From the NCBI GenBank assembly GCA_017538685.1, contig JAFYIK010000255.1, positions 1 through 7,285 of the forward strand: a stretch of DNA of 7,285 nt, written 5' to 3'. Shown here in pieces: positions 1 through 6,563 of this stretch; the stretch's first letter is position 1; each line of letters opens with the position of its first letter. Origin of the DNA: Bacteroidales bacterium. Its GTDB lineage: Bacteria > Bacteroidota > Bacteroidia > Bacteroidales > UBA932. The position numbers were made by a program, and so were the translations under genes. A model generated the notes under the pieces. The model was not told the origin of the DNA. It ran no database searches and saw nothing but the letters and a program-made list of their open reading frames with translations.

Positions 1-665
1 ACACGGACAAGTCCATACGCAGCTTCGCCCATTCCTGCTTCCAGTATGCCCTGAGCCTCAAGCAAAGCATCTGGTTCGCCACCAAGGACACCATCTCCAA
101 GAAATACGACGGCCGTTTCAAGGCTATCTTCGAGGAAGTGTTCCAGGAGTACAAGGAGCGCTTCGCCCAGGCCGGTATCGAGTACTTCTACACCCTTATC
201 GACGACGCGGTCGCGCGCGTGATGCGCAGCGAAGGCGGCTTCATCTGGGCCTGCAAGAACTACGACGGCGACGTGATGTCCGATATGGTTTCCACCGCGT
301 TCGGTTCGCTCGCTATGATGACCTCCGTGCTCGTCAGCCCGGACGGCAAATACGAATATGAGGCCGCCCACGGCACCGTCACCCGCCACTACTACAAATA
401 CCTGCAGGGCGAGGAGACCAGCACCAACCCGATAGCGACCATCTTCGCCTGGAGCGGCGCGTTCCGCAAGAGGGGCGAGATGGACAATCTCCCCGAGCTT
501 ATGAACTATGCCGACCAGCTCGAAGGCGCCTGCCTCGACACCCTGAACGACGGCCTTGCCACCAAGGACCTCGTCGGCCTGATGGAGGGCATTACCCCCA
601 CCCAGCTCAGCTCGGCCCAGTTCCTCAAGGCCATCCGCGAGCGCCTGGAGAAGCGCCTCTCATAA
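1..665 (+). CDS. icd: NADP-dependent isocitrate dehydrogenase, type II (eukaryote-like), C-terminal part
   Basis: The 5' end lies outside the window; reading in frame from base 3 gives about 220 residues ending at TAA 663-665. The enzyme oxidises and decarboxylates isocitrate to 2-oxoglutarate with NADP in the cytoplasm. The sequence aligns by eye with human IDH1 over its C-terminal half. The catalytic Lys equivalent to human K212 is at bases 84-86 (context [15 protein letters not shown]). The metal-binding Asp residues equivalent to D252, D275 and D279 are at 201-203, 270-272 and 282-284 (contexts LIDDAVA and NYDGDVMSD). The segment HGTVTRHY (369-392) carries the Arg-His pair that contacts the NADP 2'-phosphate, which argues for NADP rather than NAD, and ETSTNPIA follows. 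Nothing looks broken in the visible part. It is separated from the next gene by a strong terminator, so it is not part of the downstream operon. The family call is secure; kinetics and partners cannot be judged. Confidence 0.95.
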   Translation, partial: TDKSIRSFAHSCFQYALSLKQSIWFATKDTISKKYDGRFKAIFEEVFQEYKERFAQAGIEYFYTLIDDAVARVMRSEGGFIWACKNYDGDVMSDMVSTAFGSLAMMTSVLVSPDGKYEYEAAHGTVTRHYYKYLQGEETSTNPIATIFAWSGAFRKRGEMDNLPELMNYADQLEGACLDTLNDGLATKDLVGLMEGITPTQLSSAQFLKAIRERLEKRLS

Positions 666-683
666 AGCGGCACTCTAAGTTAC

Positions 684-726
684 AAACGATCCCGATGCAT
701 ACTAAATGTGTCGGGATCGTTTTTTT
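684..726 (+). terminator. Rho-independent terminator after icd
   Basis: A perfect 12-bp stem pairs AAACGATCCCGA (684-695) with TCGGGATCGTTT (711-722). It can extend inward by three more Watson-Crick pairs (698-700 with 706-708) and two G-T wobbles, leaving a five-base ACTAA loop. The 3' arm runs into seven T residues (720-726). It starts 18 bases after the icd stop codon. On the opposite strand only three T residues follow the stem, so it probably works in the + direction only. It insulates the receptor operon from icd transcription. Confidence 0.92.
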
Positions 727-754
727 CAAAAGACGCATTTCGGACTCCCGCGTG

Positions 755-785
755 TTTATTATATGTGGAATTAGTATTATATTTG
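755..785 (+). promoter_or_regulatory. Candidate Bacteroidota promoter for the receptor operon
   Basis: TATATTTG at 778-785 matches the Bacteroides -7 consensus TAnnTTTG exactly. TTTA at 755-758, 19 bases upstream, is a one-mismatch match to the -33 TTTG element. The region 751-785 is AT-rich between a terminator and a start codon, where a promoter is expected. Transcription from this -7 box would begin at about 789-793, on or next to the ATG at 791. A weaker alternative is TATATGTG at 760-767 (one mismatch) with TTTC at 738-741, which would leave a leader of roughly 16-20 bases. Which one is used cannot be settled from sequence. Confidence 0.45.
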
Positions 786-790
786 GCCTT

Positions 791-3700
791 ATGAAGAAGT
801 GGTTAGTAGTGTTGGGACTGATCCTGTCCCTGTTCACACCGCTGTACTCGCAGGAATCCTCGGCGCTGTACAGAGGAAAATACCCCGCTTTATACCCCTT
901 CAAATACAACGGGCACCTTTTCTGGGACAGCAAGGAGTATCAGAGCGGTTCACTCCGCTACAACGGCAAGACTTACGACGGAATATTCCTGAATATAAAC
1001 GCCTATAAACAAGAGGTCCAGATACTGTCTCCAGGCACTCACTCGCCCATTGTACTCTACAGGGACCAGGTGGCCTGGGTGTCGTTGGGCGGAGAATTGT
1101 TCGTCAACCTTCAGTACCTGGGCTTCGACTATGTCCCTGCCGGCTTCTACCAGGTCCTGAAAGACTCTCCTCAGCCTGTCCTGTACCAGGTCCGCAAATA
1201 CATCACCTCCTCGGCGGCAAAGCAGAACGGCAACGGCATCGGCTACGACGACCCCGACTACGACGAATCGCTTATCCATTACTGGAGAAAAGAAGACTCC
1301 TACTATGTCCTGACTGACTTTGAACTGAAAGCGGTATCGAGGCGCAAGGCCACGAGGCTCTTGAAGGAGCACACCAAAGGCGAACCGCTGCTTTCGTCCC
1401 GCCTGGACGCCTGGCACGCCGGCTCGGAGCCGAAGGGTTTCCTGAGCGTCGCCGACAAGGTGAAAACAGACAGCGAACTCCCTGAAGGATATTTCCAGCA
1501 GATTCCTCTGGACACCATCGTGGTGCAATACGCTGCCCCGCCCCAGGTCACGACCTACAAAAATAAGATCTACACTATCGGCCAGTCGCGCGGGAACAAA
1601 AACGCCACGGTGAGCGGGCGCGTGATGGAACTTGAAACCGAGCAGCCCCTGCCGGACGCCATAGTCTTCGACGAAAACACGCAGACTTACACGACCACCA
1701 ATGCGCAAGGCGTTTACGCCCTGAATCTCCCCTGCGGAGCGAACCGGCTGCATTTCATCTACGAAAGCAAGGAAGAGCTGGACCTTCAGGTGGAAATCTA
1801 CGGAGACGGTGTCCTGGACGTGGTTATGAACGATCAGGTGACTCTCCTGAAAGAAGCGGTTATCTCCGCCAACAGTATGGAGAAGCACCATACCACCTCC
1901 CTCGGAATCGAATCGCTCAACACCCGTTTTATGGGCAAGATTCCCAGCGCCTTCGGCGAGGGCGACGTGGTGCGTGCGGTGCTCACCCTCCCCGGCGTGA
2001 AGTCCGTGGGTGAAGCGGCAGGCGGCTTCAACGTGCGCGGCGGTTCTGCCGGCGAAAACCTTATTCTCTTCAACGAGAACACCATCTACAATCCCAGCCA
2101 CCTTTTCGGCATCTTCTCCGCTTTCAATCCGGATATAGTGTCCGGGGTGGACATCTACAAATCCTCCATCCCCGCGGAGTACGGCGGAAGGATATCTTCC
2201 GTGATGAAAGTCACGTCCAAGGAAGGAGACCTGCAGCGCGTCCGCGGATCGCTGGGCCTCGGCCTTCTCACCAGCCGGGCGCAGCTGGAAGGCCCTGTCA
2301 TTCCGGGCAAGACCACCTTCGTCCTCGGCGCGCGCACCACTTATTCCGACTGGATTTTGGACAGGCTGCCACAGACCAGCGCCTATTCCGGCGCAGAAGC
2401 GGGCTTTTTCGACGTGAATGCGGGAATCACCCACCGCTTCACCCAGTCCGACGTCCTGCAGCTGTCGTTCTACTACGCCAAAGACGACTTCAACCTCGCA
2501 GGCGACGTGGCCAACAATTACGCCAACCTCAACGCATCCGCCATCTACAGGCATAAGGGGCAGAAATCCGCATCCTGGCAGCTCGCCGCCGGCTTCGACC
2601 GCTATTCAAACCTGACGGGCGACCATTCCTGGAAATATGCGGCCTACGACCTCGAGACCCAGATCAACCAGGCTTTCGTCAAAGGATGGTGGAAGCGCGA
2701 GTTCGGCATCCACGAAGTGAGCGCCGGCGGCCAACTCGTAGGCTATCTTATGGAGCCCGGAATCCGCACCCCCTACGGAGAGAATTCCGTGGTGGCGGAC
2801 AGGCTGCCACAGGAAATCGGATGGGAGCCCGTCGTCTACGCTTCCGACCTTATGCGCTTCTCCCCCGAATGGTCGGCTGAAGCCGGCGTGCGCCTTATGG
2901 GATTTATCCCGCAGGCGGACCGCAAACAGTATTGGGCGCCGGAACTGCGCCTCTCGGGCAAATACTCGCCCATAGAGACCCTTTCCTTCAAGCTGGGACT
3001 TGGCACTATGCGCCAGAATATCCACCTCATCTCGAACACCTCCGGTATCTCGCCTATGGACACCTGGAAACTTTCGGACGCGTCCATCCGACCCACCACG
3101 GGCTGGCAGGGTTCCGCCGGAGTCTATTGGACTCATATCGGATGGGGGCTGGATTTCTCGGCCGAGACTTACTGGAAGCAGTCGAGCTACGCCCTGGACT
3201 ACAAAGCTGGAGCGCAGCTGGCAATGAACCCGAATCTGGCCGAAGACCTAATTCCCATCTACACCAAGTCCTACGGCGCTGAACTGATGATAAAAAAGCC
3301 CACCGGAAAACTGACCGGATGGGTATCGTATTCCTATTCCCGCGCGCTTTTCCGCGAGATGCTGGACAGGGCGAACGAGACCATAGCCGGCGGCGACTGG
3401 TACAACGCCCCCTACGACAAGCCCCACGAATTCAAGCTCGTCGCAAACTGGGCTATGACGCATCGCTTCAGCTTCTCCGCGAACGTGGATTATTCCACCG
3501 GACGACCGGTAACGGTCCCCGTGGGCACATACTACTTCAGGGGCGCCTACCGTTTCGCCTACTCGGAAAGGAACTGCTACCGCATTCCCGATTATTTCAG
3601 GGTCGACCTCGCCTTCAATATCGACCCCGGACACTACCTGAAGGCCATAGCGCATTCCTCCATCACTCTCGGAGTCTATAATGTGCTCGGCAGGGCCAAT

Positions 3701-3808
3701 CCCTATTCGGTCTACTTCAAGACCTACAACAACGGCACGACCAGCAGTTATCTGCTATCCATTTTCGCCGTGCCCGTGCCTTACGTCAACTTCAATATAC
3801 TCTTCTGA
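791..3808 (+). CDS. TonB-dependent outer-membrane receptor with carboxypeptidase-regulatory-like domain and extra N-terminal module
   Basis: The start at 791 is chosen because it opens a clean signal peptide (MKKWLVVLGL..., about residues 1-20, cleavage likely after LYS before Gln21); an in-frame ATG at 695 lies inside the terminator. The mature order is: an unassigned beta-rich N-terminal module (about 21-230) and a linker; a carboxypeptidase-regulatory-like beta-sandwich (about 272-346, starting ATVSGRV); a possible TonB-box-like stretch (LKEAVISAN, 353-361); a plug domain (about 362-480) with the hallmark NVRGG at 414-418 and AEYGG later; and an outer-membrane beta-barrel (about 485-1005) ending in Phe, as barrel proteins usually do. 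At 1005 residues it is longer than a plain receptor of this type because of the N-terminal module. The stop overlaps the next start by one base (TGATG, 3806-3810), so the two are coupled. By family, it imports a substrate across the outer membrane using TonB-transmitted energy. The DUF4249 lipoprotein downstream suggests a SusC/SusD-like pairing, but the substrate is unknown. Confidence 0.9.
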   Translation: MKKWLVVLGLILSLFTPLYSQESSALYRGKYPALYPFKYNGHLFWDSKEYQSGSLRYNGKTYDGIFLNINAYKQEVQILSPGTHSPIVLYRDQVAWVSLGGELFVNLQYLGFDYVPAGFYQVLKDSPQPVLYQVRKYITSSAAKQNGNGIGYDDPDYDESLIHYWRKEDSYYVLTDFELKAVSRRKATRLLKEHTKGEPLLSSRLDAWHAGSEPKGFLSVADKVKTDSELPEGYFQQIPLDTIVVQYAAPPQVTTYKNKIYTIGQSRGNKNATVSGRVMELETEQPLPDAIVFDENTQTYTTTNAQGVYALNLPCGANRLHFIYESKEELDLQVEIYGDGVLDVVMNDQVTLLKEAVISANSMEKHHTTSLGIESLNTRFMGKIPSAFGEGDVVRAVLTLPGVKSVGEAAGGFNVRGGSAGENLILFNENTIYNPSHLFGIFSAFNPDIVSGVDIYKSSIPAEYGGRISSVMKVTSKEGDLQRVRGSLGLGLLTSRAQLEGPVIPGKTTFVLGARTTYSDWILDRLPQTSAYSGAEAGFFDVNAGITHRFTQSDVLQLSFYYAKDDFNLAGDVANNYANLNASAIYRHKGQKSASWQLAAGFDRYSNLTGDHSWKYAAYDLETQINQAFVKGWWKREFGIHEVSAGGQLVGYLMEPGIRTPYGENSVVADRLPQEIGWEPVVYASDLMRFSPEWSAEAGVRLMGFIPQADRKQYWAPELRLSGKYSPIETLSFKLGLGTMRQNIHLISNTSGISPMDTWKLSDASIRPTTGWQGSAGVYWTHIGWGLDFSAETYWKQSSYALDYKAGAQLAMNPNLAEDLIPIYTKSYGAELMIKKPTGKLTGWVSYSYSRALFREMLDRANETIAGGDWYNAPYDKPHEFKLVANWAMTHRFSFSANVDYSTGRPVTVPVGTYYFRGAYRFAYSERNCYRIPDYFRVDLAFNIDPGHYLKAIAHSSITLGVYNVLGRANPYSVYFKTYNNGTTSSYLLSIFAVPVPYVNFNILF

Positions 3809-4911
3809 TGAAACGACTCTCACTCTTGATCATATTGTTTGCAGTCACTTCCTGCATATATGAATACGACTTCCCTGATATTCCGCAGGCCAGGGAGGCG
3901 TTGGTGATCGACGGCAATATCGTGATCGGCAGCAAGGCCACTCTGGGAGTCTACCGTCTCACCCCTTCCGGCAAACCAGTGAGCACCAATGCCGTAACAC
4001 CCACATCCTGGTGGGTGGAAGACGATGCCGGCACCCGTTACGACCTGGACGCATCAGGAACCCTCAGTCTGAGCGCCGCACCGGCCGACAGGGCCTACAG
4101 AATGATGGTCGAAGCGGAGGGCAAGACCTACAGTTCATCTTTCCAGACGCCACTTCCCTCGCCCCAGATAGACAGCCTGATCATCGACGGAGACAACCCG
4201 TCCGACGTCTACTGCCTTCTCTCCTTCCATCTCGATCCTTCCGTGGGAACCTATGTAGGCGTCACCTTCGAAGAGATTTGGGAATTCCATACTGATTTCA
4301 CCAAGAATTTTGCGGTCAGTTACGATGAGGAAAATGACAAGTGGAAAATCAGCGAGCTCGAATTTCCTGATATGACCCACTACTACTGCTGGAGCAAGAG
4401 AAGGACGGTCGACGATGTGCTGGCGGACCTCAGCAGCCTTAACGGAACGGCGGTCGATTTTCTGGTGACCCAGTTCCCCAGGACTAACAACCGCAACCAC
4501 CGCAACTACGACATAAAAGTGTGGGCGCGCACGCTCAGCGAGCAGGAATACCGCTTCCACACCACCCTTGCCCAGCAATACGGCGGCCTTAACCTCTTCA
4601 CGCCTAACCCGGGAGAGATAGCGGGCAACGTCGCCTGCGTGGACGATCCGTCCGAGTATGTCTACGGCTATGTCTCCACCTCGATGTGCTCTACAGCAAA
4701 AAAACACATCGGCAGCCAATACTTCATTCCCTCGAGCCCGAGCAAATCCTCGTTCGAAGTGCCTGATTCCTTAAGAATTCCAGAGTTCCTGAAGAACGGT
4801 TACTGGCCGATAGTCCGCAACGTGGATAACGAAATTATGTGGGGGCCTGAACGTTGCGTGGACTGCGTCCTGGCAGGAGGAAAACTTGAGAAACCGGCTT
4901 TTTCAGAATGA
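3808..4911 (+). CDS. DUF4249 family lipoprotein, partner of the TonB-dependent receptor
   Basis: 367 residues. Residues 1-16 form a lipoprotein signal peptide with lipobox VTSC and the lipidated Cys at 16. The next residues (IYEYDF) contain two acidic positions, which loosely resembles the Bacteroidota surface-export signal, so surface exposure is possible but inferred. DUF4249 hallmarks seen are: EALVIDGNI soon after the anchor; an N-terminal immunoglobulin-like beta region (about 28-120); LSEQEYRFHTTLAQQYGG followed by LFTPNPGEIAGNV (about 243-275), the usual family core; and a C-terminal ERCVDCVLAGG motif with Cys350 and Cys353, followed by KPAF. Cys-x-x-Cys near the end is typical of the family, and its role (disulfide or metal) is not known to me. 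The start overlaps the receptor stop by one base, and its own stop overlaps the next ATG by four bases, so it is the middle gene of a coupled operon. DUF4249 has no established biochemical activity; a substrate-capture or lid-like role is an inference from gene order. Confidence 0.9.
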   Translation: MKRLSLLIILFAVTSCIYEYDFPDIPQAREALVIDGNIVIGSKATLGVYRLTPSGKPVSTNAVTPTSWWVEDDAGTRYDLDASGTLSLSAAPADRAYRMMVEAEGKTYSSSFQTPLPSPQIDSLIIDGDNPSDVYCLLSFHLDPSVGTYVGVTFEEIWEFHTDFTKNFAVSYDEENDKWKISELEFPDMTHYYCWSKRRTVDDVLADLSSLNGTAVDFLVTQFPRTNNRNHRNYDIKVWARTLSEQEYRFHTTLAQQYGGLNLFTPNPGEIAGNVACVDDPSEYVYGYVSTSMCSTAKKHIGSQYFIPSSPSKSSFEVPDSLRIPEFLKNGYWPIVRNVDNEIMWGPERCVDCVLAGGKLEKPAFSE

Positions 4912-6521
4912 TGCCTATGAAAAGAGTGATACTTTGCAGCTTGTTTTGCCTGATCGGCATCATCTCCTTCGCCGGCACTGAAAGGGTCTACGTGCAGACG
5001 GACCGCAGCGTTTACCTCTCCGGAGACAGGATATGGTGTTCACTCTTCTGCGTGGACGAAGCCGGACGGCTTTCCACTCAAAGCGCCGTGGCATATCTCG
5101 AGCTGCTCTCCACGGACGGCAGCGCCGCCCAGGCCAAGATCGGCCTGCTGGGCGGAAGGGGCGCCGGAGAATTCACCATCCCCGCGAATACCCCTACGGG
5201 CAACTACCGGCTGGCGGCCTACACCTCCCTCGAAGGCGGCGAGGCCTCCGAAACCGGATCGCGGCTGCTTTCCGTCTATAATCCCTGGTCGCTCGCCCGC
5301 GTAAAAGACGGCGTGCTGCCCGAATCTCAGCCTCAGACCGTCCGGCAGGATGACAGCCAGGATGGCGTTCTTCTGCAGCTGCCCGACGTGGTCAGGCAGG
5401 GAGACAGATTCAAACTCTCGTTAGGCGGCCCCGCTGCAGATCTGAGCGTCTCAGTTTATCACGAAGACGCCCTCGCGCAGCTGACTGGCGGCACTCTCAG
5501 AGATTTCCTTCAGCAGTTCCCCGTCTCGCCCGAACCCGGCGGAGAACTGGAATTCGACGGTGAAACCGTACGCGGCTCCGTGCAAAACGCATCGGGCTCC
5601 GGACTTGCCATCCTCTCCACTTCAGGCTCCACCGACGATCTCTACGTGTGTTCTTTCGGCGAGGATTTCGAGCTCCGCTTCGACACCGGCAACATCTACG
5701 GAAACCCCGAACTCGTGTGCGAGATGCTCAATGCGGGAGACAACATCAGGATACGCCTGGAGGACTCCTTCCAGCATCCTTCTGCGGGTGATGTGCCGGC
5801 ACTTCATCTGCACGAATCCCTCTACGACGACCTTGTGCTGGCGAAGCGCTCGCTTGCCGGGCTCTGCCCCACCGACACCCTCGTACGCTTCCTGCCCAGG
5901 CGGGAAGATCAGCTTTTTCACGCCGACGATATGGAAAGAATACATCTTGACGACTACACACGCTTCCCTTCCGTGAAGGAAATAGTCGTTGAAATCCTCC
6001 CTATGGTCCGCATAAAAACGCACTACGGGAAGAAGCAACTTGAGCTCGCAATCTCCGACGGAGCCGGCACCAGGGTCGAGTTTATGGACCATATACTGGT
6101 GATGATGGACGGAGTGGTCATCCCCGACTTCGACCTGCTTCTGGCGCTGGACGCGATGCTCCTGGAAGACATCTATATCACCTACGAACGCATAGTGGTG
6201 GGCCCGACTTTCTTCAACGGCGCCATCAACTTCGTCAGCAAGAAGAACTATGTCACGGCGCTCGACTTCCCGAGCAATGTCTGTGTGATCGATTTCAAGG
6301 GCGTCAGTTACCCCGTAGCCTATCTCGGCGAGGTCTCCTCAGCGGAGGAAGACTTCAGGCAGCTGCTTTACTGGCATCCTTCCCTCCTGCTGGATGGCAG
6401 TGAAGACGCCGGCATCGAGCTTAAGGCTCCCGCCTACCCCGGCCGTTTCTGCGTCGTTGCCGAAGGCCTCACACCCTCTGGCGAGCCGGTCAGGGCGGTC
6501 GCCCATTTCGAGGTGCAATAG
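4908..6521 (+). CDS. Exported protein with MG2-like domain and degenerate TonB-plug-like domain
   Basis: 537 residues from ATG 4908, which overlaps the previous stop (ATGA). An in-frame ATG at 4917 gives a more standard signal peptide (MKRVILCSLF...) and may be the real start; cleavage is likely after SFA (residue 22 of the longer form). Residues about 25-130 look like a macroglobulin MG2 beta-sandwich (RVYVQTDRSVYLSGDRIW, later PTGNYRLAAYTS). The middle has a beta-rich region with the family-typical FDGETVRGSV. HLDDYTRFPSVKEIV (346-360) leads into a plug-like block: ILVMMDGVVIPDFD (396-409) and FNGAINFVSKKN (436-447), resembling the 'VDGVPI' and 'GvInI' parts of receptor plugs. YWHP (488-491) and a final beta domain end the protein; there is no barrel. 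From memory, Bacteroidota homologues are often 800-900 residues, so this is a short member. As the last gene of the receptor operon it probably assists the same envelope system, but its activity is unknown. Confidence 0.8.
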   Translation: MMPMKRVILCSLFCLIGIISFAGTERVYVQTDRSVYLSGDRIWCSLFCVDEAGRLSTQSAVAYLELLSTDGSAAQAKIGLLGGRGAGEFTIPANTPTGNYRLAAYTSLEGGEASETGSRLLSVYNPWSLARVKDGVLPESQPQTVRQDDSQDGVLLQLPDVVRQGDRFKLSLGGPAADLSVSVYHEDALAQLTGGTLRDFLQQFPVSPEPGGELEFDGETVRGSVQNASGSGLAILSTSGSTDDLYVCSFGEDFELRFDTGNIYGNPELVCEMLNAGDNIRIRLEDSFQHPSAGDVPALHLHESLYDDLVLAKRSLAGLCPTDTLVRFLPRREDQLFHADDMERIHLDDYTRFPSVKEIVVEILPMVRIKTHYGKKQLELAISDGAGTRVEFMDHILVMMDGVVIPDFDLLLALDAMLLEDIYITYERIVVGPTFFNGAINFVSKKNYVTALDFPSNVCVIDFKGVSYPVAYLGEVSSAEEDFRQLLYWHPSLLLDGSEDAGIELKAPAYPGRFCVVAEGLTPSGEPVRAVAHFEVQ

Positions 6522-6535
6522 TGCCAAATATTTGC

Positions 6536-6543
6536 TACCTTTG
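6536..6543 (+). promoter_or_regulatory. Bacteroidota -7 promoter element for aspA
   Basis: TACCTTTG is an exact match to TAnnTTTG, in the 42-bp gap before aspA. Transcription would start around 6547-6551, giving a short leader of roughly 13-17 A-rich bases with no Shine-Dalgarno sequence. No convincing -33 TTTG is found at the usual distance; TTTC at 6506-6509 is too far away at 26 bases. A perfect 10-bp palindrome, CAAATATTTG (6525-6534), lies directly upstream. There is no terminator between 6521 and 6564, so read-through from the receptor operon is also possible. Confidence 0.65.
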
Positions 6544-6563
6544 TAACAAATAAATCCTAACCA

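Noticed and set aside
695..790. Upstream in-frame ATG that would extend the receptor by 32 residues
   Set aside because: It lies within the terminator hairpin and upstream of the promoter candidates, and it would bury the signal peptide that starts at 791.
950..2554. A 534-codon open frame on the minus strand opposite the receptor gene
   Set aside because: It is fully antisense to a well-supported receptor gene, and its translation is Val/Gly/Glu/Arg-rich with no recognisable domain. This is the usual shadow of a GC-rich gene that favours C-ending codons.
2359..2812. A 16-base direct repeat (GGACAGGCTGCCACAG at 2359-2374 and 2797-2812)
   Set aside because: Both copies encode the same short peptide (DRLPQ) in the same frame with the same codons; two copies 438 bases apart inside a barrel domain are best explained as coincidence.
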